Position numbers and translations under genes: made by a program
Shown: piece by piece, positions 8,427 through 18,430 of the stretch
Position numbering within the stretch: position 1 is the first letter of the stretch
How the letters are laid out: every line of letters starts with the position of its first letter
Notes under the pieces: model-generated
Databases searched by the model: none
Told to the model about the DNA's origin: nothing
The model's input: only the letters and a program-made list of their open reading frames with translations
Source of the DNA: Arthrobacter sp. B2a2-09
GTDB lineage: Bacteria > Actinomycetota > Actinomycetes > Actinomycetales > Micrococcaceae
Assembly: GCF_027587375.1 (NCBI RefSeq)
Contig: NZ_JAMXIC010000002.1
Location: 124,001-188,000, forward strand
DNA: 64,000 nt
Reading direction: 5' to 3'

Positions 8427-9371
8427 GTGCCTCTCCCAACGATCAGGCAGCTTGAGTACTTCGTCACCGCGGCCCGCCTGCGGACGTTCGCCGCCGCGGC
8501 CGAGGCGCACCACATCGCCCAGCCGAGCTTGTCCGAGCAGATCGCGGCGCTCGAACGGACGCTTGAGGTTGCCCTGTTCACACGCACCGCACGGAAACTG
8601 ATCCTCACCGACGCAGGTCAGGACCTTCTGCCCCTTGCTGAAAGGGCGATCGCCGACGTCGTCTCGATGGCTGAGACGAGCCGGCGAGTCCGTTCCCTCG
8701 AGGAGGGGACGGTGTCCTTCGGCACCTTCAGCAGCGCCCACCTGTACCTGCTGACCGAGCTGATCCAAGAGTTTCGTGCCCAGCACCCCGGAGTCCGCAT
8801 CCGGGTGACAGGCTTGAACTCGTCGGAGGTCGCCGATGCAGTGCGCGAGGGCGATCTCGAGGCAGGATTGGTCCAGCTCCCGATCGACAGCCGCGAACTC
8901 GTGGTGACGCAGTCCGTGTTCGTAGACCAGGTGGTCTACGTCTCGCGACGGGAGGAGCACACCCGCGAGCCGGTCGAGATAACCACGCTCGCGCAGCGCC
9001 CACTGATCCTCTCCGAATCGCGCTGGTCCCATGACGATCCGCTGCGCGTCTCGCTCTTGGAACGTGCCCAATCGGCCGGCGTGACACTCGACCCCATCGT
9101 CGAGGTGGAATTCCAGACCCACGCACTCGAGCTCGCGGCGAAGGGCGTCGGAGACTCCCTCGTATCCTTCCACGTGGGACGCTCGCTGATCGCCGAGCAC
9201 GGACTCTTCTGGGCTCCGTTGGAGCCCCCCGTTACCGAGCATTACGCGTTCATCACACGCCGGGCGGGCGCGGTCTCGCCGGCCACGGCCGAATTCATGC
9301 GATTGGCCCGGCGAATCCTCGCCCGGCTTCAGATGGCTCGGACCCGGCCCCCCGGCCGCGCCTCCGACTGA
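8427..9371 (+). CDS. LysR-family transcriptional regulator
   Basis: This 314-residue regulator has a winged helix-turn-helix at residues 5-62 (RQLEYFVTAARLRTFAAAA...AQPSLSEQIAALE). The effector-binding domain follows from about residue 90 (GTVSFGTFSSAHLYLL). The start is GTG, preceded by AGGGGG. It is transcribed away from the importer operon, so it probably controls that operon and perhaps the SDR-monooxygenase genes to its right. The inducer is unknown. Confidence 0.93.
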   Translation: MPLPTIRQLEYFVTAARLRTFAAAAEAHHIAQPSLSEQIAALERTLEVALFTRTARKLILTDAGQDLLPLAERAIADVVSMAETSRRVRSLEEGTVSFGTFSSAHLYLLTELIQEFRAQHPGVRIRVTGLNSSEVADAVREGDLEAGLVQLPIDSRELVVTQSVFVDQVVYVSRREEHTREPVEITTLAQRPLILSESRWSHDDPLRVSLLERAQSAGVTLDPIVEVEFQTHALELAAKGVGDSLVSFHVGRSLIAEHGLFWAPLEPPVTEHYAFITRRAGAVSPATAEFMRLARRILARLQMARTRPPGRASD

Positions 9372-9497
9372 ATTGCACCGCTTGCGGGAAGGAGACCCGC
9401 TCCCGCGGAGACCCCGCCGCGAAATCACGCGACGCGGAGTTCGGGCTTAGATCGCATCCCTAGGAAAAACCTTTGGCTGGCCTTCCCATCTGGCCGT

Positions 9498-9519
9498 AGA
9501 CGGGCCTTTTGGCCCGTCT
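9498..9519 (+). terminator. Terminator-like hairpin after lysR
   Basis: AGACGGGCC and GGCCCGTCT pair perfectly around TTTT. The hairpin lies in the 218-bp gap between lysR and the SDR gene. The sequence after it is not T-rich, so termination may be partial. Confidence 0.55.
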
Positions 9520-9589
9520 GATACTGGATTATCAGCAGTTTTCAAGTGATCTGCTGCACAACGAGCCAGTCCAGACTAAGGAATTTTCT

Positions 9590-10309
9590 ATGATGTTTGC
9601 TTCGAACCTGGGAATCGCGATCGTCACGGGTGCCGCGAGCGGCATGGGACGGTCGGCCTCGGAGGCCCTGGTCAAGGAGGGCTGGGACGTCCTGGCCCTC
9701 GACCGGGTGGCAACCGAGTTCGAGGTCGCAGGAGAAACGATCCGAACGGTCGAGGTGGATGTCACCAATCGTGACCAGGTCCGCGACGCCATAGCAGAAT
9801 ATGTCGCCAGCACCTCAAAGGAAGTCGGTCTCCTGGCGAACGTTGCCGGAATCTACCCGCCCAGCACCTTGGCCGACTTCACCGAGGACCTCTACCGCAG
9901 GATATTCGATGTCAACGTGCTGGGCATCCTGAACACGACCGCGGAGGCCGTGGCTCATATGCCCAATGGAGGAGCTGTCGTCAACTTCGCTTCCGTCGAC
10001 GCGTTCGCGGTCTCCCCCGGCCAGCTTCTCTACGGCGCTTCCAAGGCCGCCGTCGTCATGCTGACCAAGGAGCTGGCCCTTGAACTGGCGCCCCGGGGGA
10101 TCCGCGTGAATGCAATCGCGCCAGGATGGGTCAATACACCCGGCAATGCGGCCACCGGGCGCATGGAAGCCACGTCTGCCGGCATCCCGCTGGGCCGCGT
10201 GGCCGAGCCGGAGGAGATCGCCCGGTGGGTGGCGATCCTGGCGAGCCCTGACGCGTCCTTCATGACAGGGGAGACCATCGTCCTCTCCGGCGGCGACGTC
10301 CTCCGCTGA
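9590..10309 (+). CDS. SDR-family oxidoreductase
   Basis: This 239-residue classical short-chain dehydrogenase has the cofactor motif TGAASGMG (13-20), NVAG in place of NNAG (84-87) and the catalytic triad S135, Y148, K152. I choose ATG 9590 because AAGGA ends seven bases upstream; the longer frame has no signal. It heads a rightward series with a monooxygenase, a carrier, glutamate dehydrogenase and another SDR. It probably oxidises or reduces an alcohol or ketone in the same pathway. The substrate is not evident. Confidence 0.88.
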   Translation: MMFASNLGIAIVTGAASGMGRSASEALVKEGWDVLALDRVATEFEVAGETIRTVEVDVTNRDQVRDAIAEYVASTSKEVGLLANVAGIYPPSTLADFTEDLYRRIFDVNVLGILNTTAEAVAHMPNGGAVVNFASVDAFAVSPGQLLYGASKAAVVMLTKELALELAPRGIRVNAIAPGWVNTPGNAATGRMEATSAGIPLGRVAEPEEIARWVAILASPDASFMTGETIVLSGGDVLR

Positions 10310-10352
10310 CCATCCCGCGCACTCCATTTCATCCGGAAGGAACACGAACACT

Positions 10353-11651
10353 ATGAGCACCTACTGCGTGATCGGCGCCGGCGCAGCCGGCCTGTCCGCC
10401 CTCGACGCCCTGACCCAGCGCGGCTTCGACGTGGACTGCTACGAGAAGAGCGACCGGGTCGGCGGGCACTGGAACACCGACTACGACGCCCTGCACCTGA
10501 TCACTTCACGCAACCAGACAATCTTCGAGGACTTCCCGATGCCCCGGGACTACCCACACTTCCCGCGGCGCGACCAGATCCGCGACTACATTGCTTCGTT
10601 CGCGAAGGCGCGAGGGCATGACCAACGGATCATGTTCAACACCGAAGTCCTGTCCGTCACCCCGGTTGAAACCGACGGACCACTGGGCTCAGCAGGGTGG
10701 AACGTGACCACATCCAAGGGCGCGGGGATCTACGACGGGGTGCTGATCGCCCCCGGCCATCTGTGGCATCCCAAGATTCCGTCCGTGTCCGGCACCTTCG
10801 CCGGAAAGCAGATCCACTCGAGCGCCTACAAAAACGTCGGCGACATCCAAGGGACGCGGGTGCTGGTCGTCGGCGCCGGCAACTCGGGCTGCGACCTTGC
10901 CGTCGACGTCGCACAACACCGGCTCGAAGCCGACGTCCTCATCCGGCACGGCGCGTACTTCCAGCCGAAAATGTACTTCGGCCGCCCGCGCGCCGAACTC
11001 GGCTTCATGGCCGAGTTCTCGCCCTCCGAGCAGGACCTCATTGCACGGCTGCTGGCCCGCGTCTCGATCGGCCAGAACACCGACTACCCCGGACTCCCGG
11101 TGCCCGAGCACCGCGCCCTCGCGGACGGTCCTGCCGTCGTGAACGACCTGCTGCTGTACTGGATCCACCACGGCCGCGTCGGGGTGATCGGCCAGGGCAT
11201 CGAGCGCTTCGACGGGCACACCGTGCATTTCTCCGACGGTTCGTCCAAGGACTACGACACGATCCTGTGGGCCACAGGCTTCCACTCCAGCTTGCCGTTC
11301 CTCGATGACGTACTTGTCCCACGGCGCAAGGGCAATCCGCTTCGCTATGGTGCGGGCATCATCCCGCAAGGACTCGAGAAGCTCTACTACATCGGGATGA
11401 CCGCCCCCCGCGGCCCGCAGATCCCCGTCTACGGCGTCCAGGCCAAAATCGTGGCGCGGATGATCGCGATGCACGAAGACGCCGGGGACGGCGACGCCGG
11501 CATCGCCGCCTACCTGGGGCGGCTCCAGGGAGCCGATGACCGCATCGACATCCCCCGCGACATCTGGAATGACCAGATCGCCGACACCGAACGGCTGCTC
11601 GACGCGTTCGCAGCCACGGCCCCGGCGAACCCGGCAAAGCTCGCGAAGTGA
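10353..11651 (+). CDS. FMO-type flavin-dependent monooxygenase
   Basis: This 432-residue enzyme has an FAD-binding GAGAAG (8-13), a second Rossmann motif GAGNSG (174-179) for NADPH and the FMO/Baeyer-Villiger fingerprint FAGKQIHSSAY (F149, G151, H155, Y159). An ATGF motif lies near residue 307. Such enzymes oxygenate soft nitrogen or sulfur atoms or insert oxygen next to a carbonyl. Beside an amino-acid-type importer and glutamate dehydrogenase, N-oxidation of an amine is a reasonable guess. GGAAGGAA precedes the ATG. Confidence 0.9.
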   Translation: MSTYCVIGAGAAGLSALDALTQRGFDVDCYEKSDRVGGHWNTDYDALHLITSRNQTIFEDFPMPRDYPHFPRRDQIRDYIASFAKARGHDQRIMFNTEVLSVTPVETDGPLGSAGWNVTTSKGAGIYDGVLIAPGHLWHPKIPSVSGTFAGKQIHSSAYKNVGDIQGTRVLVVGAGNSGCDLAVDVAQHRLEADVLIRHGAYFQPKMYFGRPRAELGFMAEFSPSEQDLIARLLARVSIGQNTDYPGLPVPEHRALADGPAVVNDLLLYWIHHGRVGVIGQGIERFDGHTVHFSDGSSKDYDTILWATGFHSSLPFLDDVLVPRRKGNPLRYGAGIIPQGLEKLYYIGMTAPRGPQIPVYGVQAKIVARMIAMHEDAGDGDAGIAAYLGRLQGADDRIDIPRDIWNDQIADTERLLDAFAATAPANPAKLAK

Positions 11652-11714
11652 AGCGTCCTGTCCGGCCCGACGGAACGCTGCAAACCCCGTGACCCGAAAC
11701 CCCAAGGACCCCCA

Positions 11715-13121
11715 ATGAGCAGTACCCACCTCATCGACGACAGCCCGCTCACGAAGTATCACAAACGGTTGATCGCAGCCTGCTCGGGCGGGCCGTTCCT
11801 GGACGGCTTTCTCCTCAGCATCATCGGCGTAGCGCTCACCGGAGCCAACGCCGACCTCCACCTGAACGCGGCAACGCTCGGCATCGCAGGTGCCGTCTCC
11901 CTCATCGGACTTTTCGTCGGCAGCCTGGTCTTCGGCCCGGTCACCGACCGGATCGGGCGGCGGGTGATGTACACCGCGGACCTGCTGGTGATGATCATCG
12001 GATCAGTGGTATGCCTCTGGATCGATGCCGGCTGGCAGCTGATCGCCTTGCGCTTCATCGTGGGTCTTGCAGTCGGCGCTGACTATCCCATCGCCACGTC
12101 GCTTCTTACCGAGTGGATGCCCAAAAAGCACCGGGGCTCAATGATCGGGCTGCTGTCGGTGGTCTGGCTCCTAGGCGCCGTCGTGGCCTACCTTGTCGGC
12201 TTCGCATTTACGAGCGCCTTCGGCAACGGTTCGTGGCGGTGGATGCTTGCCAGCGGCGCCGTGTTCGGTGTCATCGTGATGCTGCTCCGCATGGGAGCGC
12301 ACGAATCCCCAAGGTGGCTCATCACCAGGGGACGCACCGAGGAGGCGCGCCGAGATATTTCATCGGTACTGGGCCGCGAAGTCACCACTGAAGAGATCAC
12401 GGACATGGTGGCCCAGGAAGAGCCGGAGCGTCGGACCCGTTTCACCGAACTGCTTCGCGGCATGAACCTGCGCCGAATTCTTTTCTGCGGCCTGACTTGG
12501 ATGTGCTTCGCCATCCCGCAGTTCGCCCTGTTCACCTACGGTCCGATCATCCTTTCGCACTTGGGCTTCGGCAACGATACCGCCGGGGCGACTCTCGGAC
12601 AGATCATCCTCAACCTGGGCTTCCTCCTCGGATCCTTCCCCGGCATGAAATGGGTCGAGAGCCGCGGCAGGCGTCCGCTAATCCTCGGAAGCTTCCTTTT
12701 CGGAGCCCTCGCCCTCCTTCCACTGGGCATCTGGCCGGACGCGCCGGGTTGGTTTGTGATGACGTTCTTCTTCCTCTTCGCACTGATCAACGGTGCCGGA
12801 AACATCCTTGTCTTCATCTACCCGAACGAGCTTTTCCCCACCCAGCTGCGTGCCAGTGCCGTGGGCCTGGCCACCGCGGTCAGCCGCATCGGCGCCGCCG
12901 TTGGCACCTACCTCGTCCCGGTCTCACTCATCGGACTCGGCACCGGACCCACCATGCTTATCGGGGCCGGGCTGACCTTCCTGGGCTTTGTGATCAGCAT
13001 CTTCTGGGCAGAAGAAACCCGCAACCGTAACCTCTCAACCGCAGCGCAGGCCCCGGCAGGCGGCGCCACGGCATCCGTCTCCCACTCCCGGGCTAAAGCA
13101 GCCGGCAAGTTAGCGCTTTAG
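11715..13121 (+). CDS. MFS transporter, sugar-porter-like
   Basis: This 468-residue, twelve-helix carrier has the loop 2-3 motif GPVTDRIGRR and the family signature GADYPIATSLLTEWMPKKHRG. A second half-motif, WVESRGRRPLIL, lies around residue 320. It should sit in the inner membrane and move a small metabolite with protons. Inside the catabolic series it could import a substrate or export an intermediate. The 63-bp gap after the monooxygenase suggests co-transcription. Confidence 0.9.
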   Translation: MSSTHLIDDSPLTKYHKRLIAACSGGPFLDGFLLSIIGVALTGANADLHLNAATLGIAGAVSLIGLFVGSLVFGPVTDRIGRRVMYTADLLVMIIGSVVCLWIDAGWQLIALRFIVGLAVGADYPIATSLLTEWMPKKHRGSMIGLLSVVWLLGAVVAYLVGFAFTSAFGNGSWRWMLASGAVFGVIVMLLRMGAHESPRWLITRGRTEEARRDISSVLGREVTTEEITDMVAQEEPERRTRFTELLRGMNLRRILFCGLTWMCFAIPQFALFTYGPIILSHLGFGNDTAGATLGQIILNLGFLLGSFPGMKWVESRGRRPLILGSFLFGALALLPLGIWPDAPGWFVMTFFFLFALINGAGNILVFIYPNELFPTQLRASAVGLATAVSRIGAAVGTYLVPVSLIGLGTGPTMLIGAGLTFLGFVISIFWAEETRNRNLSTAAQAPAGGATASVSHSRAKAAGKLAL

Positions 13122-13138
13122 AAAAGCGCCCGTCATAG

Positions 13139-14548
<1,410 letters not shown>

Positions 14549-14620
14549 GACCGACACAAGCAGGATTCGTTGTCGAGGTCGATGACGGCCACCCGACACA
14601 GCTTCAATCGAAAGGGAAAC

Positions 14621-15391
14621 ATGTCCACCACCCCATCGCTCACTGATCCAACCCCGCGACGCCTCGTGGATCGCGTCGCTCTCATCACCGGCGCCGCCCG
14701 CGGCCAGGGAGCCGCCCACGCCTTCCGGCTGGCAAACGAAGGTGCGACGGTGTATCTCGCAGACGTCCTCGACGAGGACGGGCGGAAGACCGCCGAGGAA
14801 CTCCGGGCCAAAGGCCTCGACGCCACGTACCTTCACCTCGACGTCTCCAGCCCGGATGACTGGCGCCACGCCTACGAGCTGATCGATGCCAGGTTCGGGC
14901 GACTCGACATTCTCGTCAACAACGCCGGAATCGTCCGTGTGACGAAGCTGGCTGAAGAATCGCTCGGGACATGGAACCGCATCCTCAGCGTGAACCTTAC
15001 TGGTCCGTTCCTCGGCATGCAGACGATGACCCCCCTTCTTCGAGCGGGCACCCGCAGCTCGATAGTGAACACCTCCTCGATCTTTGGCCCGTCCGGAGCC
15101 ATCGGGTATGCCTCGTATGCGGCGAGCAAAGCCGGGCTCCTCGGGCTCACCCGGACCGCCGCCCTCGAACTCGCTCCGGATGGGATCAGGGTGAATGCGC
15201 TGGTGCCGGGAGGTGTGAGCACCCCCATCAATGCCGCCGAACCGGAAGGCGGCGTGGTGCCCGAGACGCCTCTCGGCCGGCGTGCGGACCCTGCCGAGCT
15301 TGCTGCAGCTGTAGCCTATCTCGTCAGCGACGACGCAAGCTTTGTCACTGGAACGGAACTCGTCGTGGATGGCGGATTCCTGGCGCGATGA
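14621..15391 (+). CDS. SDR-family oxidoreductase
   Basis: This 256-residue classical short-chain dehydrogenase has TGAARGQG (23-30), NNAG (100-103), TSS (151-153), Y166 and K170. I choose ATG 14621, preceded by AAAGGG, over the longer frame starting at 14570. It lies 72 bp after gdhA and is the last gene of the rightward module. It is clearly distinct from the SDR at 9590, which suggests two separate redox steps. Confidence 0.88.
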   Translation: MSTTPSLTDPTPRRLVDRVALITGAARGQGAAHAFRLANEGATVYLADVLDEDGRKTAEELRAKGLDATYLHLDVSSPDDWRHAYELIDARFGRLDILVNNAGIVRVTKLAEESLGTWNRILSVNLTGPFLGMQTMTPLLRAGTRSSIVNTSSIFGPSGAIGYASYAASKAGLLGLTRTAALELAPDGIRVNALVPGGVSTPINAAEPEGGVVPETPLGRRADPAELAAAVAYLVSDDASFVTGTELVVDGGFLAR

Positions 15392-15419
15392 ACCCGTAAG
15401 GCCGGCATCATCCGAGCAC

Positions 15420-15512
15420 GTGGCTGAACGCACCGCCGAGGGCAAGAACAAGCGGGATATCATGCGCTGCCTCAAACGCTACGCGCCCCGGGAAAATAGG
15501 CTGTGGTCGTGA
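15420..15512 (+). pseudogene. IS110 transposase C-terminal remnant
   Basis: The frame reads VAERTAEGKNKRDIMRCLKRY, closely matching RTTEGKSKREIMRCLKRYVSRE of the IS110 transposase at 1978-3204, then ends after about 30 codons. Nothing of the N-terminal catalytic domain is left. The remnant sits about a dozen bases before repeat copy B, hinting that a related element once inserted next to this repeat. Confidence 0.8.
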
Positions 15513-15523
15513 CGTCGAAAACC

Positions 15524-15695
15524 AAAAAACGGGGTGTGCACAATGTGTACACTCTTGCCTTCGGACTGGGTCGTACATCGGCCGGTTTGGCCCGTACTGC
15601 CTACGTTTTCTGGAGTTCCCAGTGTTTCCGCGGCCTGGAATGCGGTTCGAGTCCCACCTCGGGCACAGCATTCCCCCTCGTCAGAGGGGGTTTTT
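15524..15695 (+). repeat. tRNA-derived 144-bp repeat, copy B, with terminator
   Basis: This intact copy spans 15524-15667. It has the A-run, the palindrome at 15534-15552 (one arm base changed), GGAGTTCCCAGTG and a tRNA-Leu-like 3' end GGTTCGAGTCCCACCTCGGG plus CACA. A rho-independent terminator follows at 15673-15695: CCCCCTC, GTCA loop, GAGGGGG and five Ts. The T-stem 5' strand does not pair, so this is a tRNA 3' fragment and not a gene. Confidence 0.85.
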
Positions 15696-16459
15696 GCTTT
15701 AACGTGTGTACAAAGCTTGTGATGGCGTCTCTCCGACGCTGGGGGCGCGGGCTGATGCCTGGCCGCCGCGGTGGCCTATTCAGGTGTGTGGGGTGGCGGG
15801 TTCAAGTCCCTGGCTGGTGGGCCTTCCGCCTGCTCTGGGGTGGGGTTATGCGGTTCCTCGTTCCGGTTTTGTCGGGTTGGTCGTGGATGGCCAACACCAG
15901 TTCATGGTTCGGGGTCCGGGGTACAACATGATGAAACCGACCTTGGCGGCGATGTTTCTTGGAAAGCCGTTCTCGGTCGTAAGGGGGCTGCGCCTGTCGC
16001 TTTGTCCTGCCAAAGGGGGTGTGGACAGTGTCCACACTTACGTCTGCTTTATGGAAGTGCCGCGGTGGTTCGCCCCTGGGCCTTTCGACGTGCATGCCCA
16101 ATGCAGGTGCGGCTCGGAGCTACATGCGGTACTGCCCTGGGTCCTGTCGACTTCTTGACCTAGCGAGCGGATGCTCGTGAAAGGATTCTGGGAGGCCCGT
16201 GGCTTGCGCGAGCAGTACATCGACGACGCCACCCTGGGCGGCGGCGCCTCGGACGTGCTGCCGGGATCGGCGAAATAACAGCGTCGTTGCTCGCGGTGTA
16301 GCTCACGCTCGACGGGTTGCTCGCGGACGCGATGGATCCAGGCAACGGCTTGCCCAAGCCCGTGAGGTCCAAACTCGCCGCCTCCGCGGACCAGTTGCTC
16401 AGCTACCACAAATTGTGCGAGATCGTGGGGGATTCGCGTTACGCGGACTGGTAGGCGCA
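15696..16459. other. Non-coding or decayed sequence
   Basis: Overlapping frames on both strands have poor composition and no starts. A GGCGGGTTCAAGTCCCTGG stretch near 15795 again resembles a tRNA T-arm. Two short coding-like pieces (about 16170-16277, beginning MLVKGFWEARGLREQYIDD, and about 16330-16454, ending LLSYHKLCEIVGDSRYADW) look like fragments of a lost gene that I cannot identify. Confidence 0.4.
16019..16037. repeat. Fourth 19-bp palindrome
   Basis: GTGTGGACAGTGTCCACAC has the same architecture as the palindromes in repeat copies A-C (GTGTG, S, ACA, N, TGT, S, CACAC) with a compensated C-to-G change in both arms. Paired substitution suggests selection for the two-fold symmetry. 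It is not embedded in a full repeat copy. Confidence 0.65.
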
Positions 16460-16590
16460 GTGTCGGAAGTTCAGGGAATTTACCTGATCACGGACTCAAC
16501 TAACGGCAAGCAGTACGTCGGAAAGCCCGACCGCGCTGAGCGCATCCTCGGCCGGTGGACAGCCTATGCACGAGATTCCGCGGATTTTCA
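16460..16590 (+). pseudogene. GIY-YIG nuclease N-terminal fragment
   Basis: The frame reads GIYLITDSTNGKQYVGKPDR and then ERILGRWTAYARDS, which matches the N-terminal GIY-YIG domain of standalone nucleases (G-I-Y and Q-Y-V-G motifs plus the arginine helix). It stops being recognisable after about 43 codons and runs into a tRNA-like fragment at 16630. The catalytic glutamate region is missing, so it is dead. Confidence 0.7.
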
Positions 16591-16629
16591 AGACCACACA
16601 CAAGCCGTTCGCAGACAACCTGTCGACCC

Positions 16630-16672
16630 ATGAGAAGAGGTCAGGCGTTCGAATCTCCCTAGCTCCACAGTG
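16630..16672 (+). repeat. tRNA-Ala-like 3' fragment, inner repeat left
   Basis: The sequence runs from an anticodon-stem-like GAGAAG through AGGTC and a TTCGAAT T-loop to TAGCTCCACA, the 3' acceptor end of an actinobacterial tRNA-Ala. The 5' half is absent and the T-stem is mismatched. Its first 29 bases recur at 20294-20322 with three differences. A GC-rich hairpin with GAAGGCCC and GGGCCTTC arms follows at about 16673-16724, as behind a real tRNA gene. Confidence 0.7.
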
Positions 16673-16799
16673 AAGGCCCCCCGACCTGCGGAAACGCTGG
16701 GTTGGAGGGCCTTCGTCTTGCCTGTTTGGGGCTAGTTCCCGAGGGGCTTCGCTCCGTCGTGGGGGTGGAAAATATGCGCCCCGGGAACCTGGAGCGGTC

Positions 16800-18340
16800 A
16801 GCCTTCTGGTGCTGTGGAGCGGTATGCGGGCAGACTTGGTAAGTGTGTTCCGGTCGTCCCCGATACGTCTATGGTGCCCGTGAGCCTGTGGGCTAGTTTG
16901 GTGGTGGAGGGCACAGTTTCTTGTCCGCGGGATCGTGGATTGTTGCCTTTTGAGCACGAATGTCAGATTTGTTGTTTATCCGCCCTCCCCGGAACACAGA
17001 CACCTTGCCCTGCAGGAACGGTTTTGGAAGGTGATCCGTCATGGAGGTCATTCACCCGCGCTGCGCGGGTGTCGATGTGTCGAAGAAGGACGCGAAGGTC
17101 TGCGTCCGTGTCCAGGGCCGGGGCACCCGGTCCACCACGTCCACCGTCACGACCTGGGCCTCGATGACCGGGCAGATCCTGGACCTGAAGGAACACCTGC
17201 TCAACGAGCGTGTGACCCTGGTCGTGATGGAAGCGACCAGCGATTACTGGCGCCCCTTCTACTACCTGCTCGAGGACGAAGGCCTGGACGTGATCCTGGT
17301 CAACGCCCGCGATGCCAGGAACGTCCCTGGCCGTAAAACCGATGTCTCCGACGCCGCGTGGCTGGCTGACCTGGGCGCCCACGGGCTGGTGCGTGCCTCC
17401 TTCGTGCCCCCGCCGCCGATCCGCGAGCTGCGGGACCTGACCCGGGCGAGGACCGTCATCACCCGGGAGCGCACCCGGGAAGTGCAGCGGCTTGAGAAAC
17501 TCCTCGAGGATGCGTGCATCAAGCTCTCCTCGGTGGCCTCGGACATCACCGGGGTCTCGGGACGGCTGATGCTGCAGGCCCTCATCGACGGGCAGGACGA
17601 CCCGGCGGTGTTGGCGGAGCTGGCCCACGGGCGGATGCGTGCGAAGATCCCCGAGCTCACCGATGCGCTGACCGGACGGTTCCTTGACCATCACCGCTAC
17701 ATGGCCGCCCTGTATCTGCACCGGATCGACGCGCACACCGCCGACATCAACGACCTCAGCGCCAGGATCGAGGAGGCGATGGAACCCTTTCGCGACGCCC
17801 GGGAGCTCCTGATCAGCATCCCGGGATTCAGCACCACCGTGGCCGAGGTCTTCATCGCCGAAACCGGGGCCGACATGACCGTCTTCCCGACGCCGCAACA
17901 GCTGGCATCCTGGGCAGGCACGTCCCCGGGAGCCAACGAGTCCGCCGGGCGGGTCAAGTCCGCCAAAACCCGGCCGGGCAACAGATACCTCAAGGGAGCC
18001 CTGGGCATCGCGGCGCTCTCGGCATCAAGGTCCAACGGCACCTACTTCTCCGCGAAATACCGGCGCATCGCGTCCCGGCGCGGACCCGTCAAAGCACTCG
18101 TCGCCGTCGAACACGCCATGCTCACCGCCGCCTGGCACATGCTGTCCACCGGCGAACTCTACCGGGACCCGGGAGCCGACTACTTCACCCGACGCACACC
18201 CTCCAGAACAAAGGCCCACGCTATCGGACAACTCGAATCCTTGGGCTACAAAGTCACCATCGAACCACTCACGGCAACCCGATAGATGCCGGCCCGAACA
18301 AGCTGCCCTGTTCCCCAGCCACAATCGCCCAGGACTATGG
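16800..18340 (+). mobile_element. Second IS110-family insertion sequence (approximate ends)
   Basis: The element is defined by its transposase gene. Non-coding sequence on the 5' side (from the hairpin after 16724 to 17040) is long enough for a bridge RNA. I cannot fix the ends because no uninterrupted target copy is in the window. Confidence 0.4.
17041..18285 (+). CDS. IS110-family transposase, different subgroup
   Basis: This is a 414-residue transposase with DEDD residues D12 (GVDVSKKDAKV), E64 (VVMEATSDYW), D101 and D104 (GRKTDVSDAAWLADL). Its C-terminal transposase_20 domain carries IPGFSTTVAEVFIAETG and TSPGANESAGRVKSAKTRPG, including the conserved serine region. It shares little sequence with the IS110 transposase at 1978-3204 and lacks its HTH tail. 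The frame is complete. A GTGATCCGTC stretch precedes the ATG. Confidence 0.93.
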   Translation: MEVIHPRCAGVDVSKKDAKVCVRVQGRGTRSTTSTVTTWASMTGQILDLKEHLLNERVTLVVMEATSDYWRPFYYLLEDEGLDVILVNARDARNVPGRKTDVSDAAWLADLGAHGLVRASFVPPPPIRELRDLTRARTVITRERTREVQRLEKLLEDACIKLSSVASDITGVSGRLMLQALIDGQDDPAVLAELAHGRMRAKIPELTDALTGRFLDHHRYMAALYLHRIDAHTADINDLSARIEEAMEPFRDARELLISIPGFSTTVAEVFIAETGADMTVFPTPQQLASWAGTSPGANESAGRVKSAKTRPGNRYLKGALGIAALSASRSNGTYFSAKYRRIASRRGPVKALVAVEHAMLTAAWHMLSTGELYRDPGADYFTRRTPSRTKAHAIGQLESLGYKVTIEPLTATR

Positions 18341-18430
18341 AGCCAACCTCATTTTCATGTCAGCCCGACGTTTTGAGACTAAAGCCGACGGCAGTCGTCT
18401 TTGAACGTTGCTTTGGCGATGCTGATCGGC

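Noticed and set aside
10689-11861. 390-residue minus-strand frame over the monooxygenase
   Set aside because: It is a mirror of a clearly assigned FMO gene in high-GC DNA; composition is typical of antisense shadows.
16963-17898. 311-residue minus-strand frame over the second IS110 transposase
   Set aside because: It is antisense to an intact transposase with all catalytic residues; no family resemblance.
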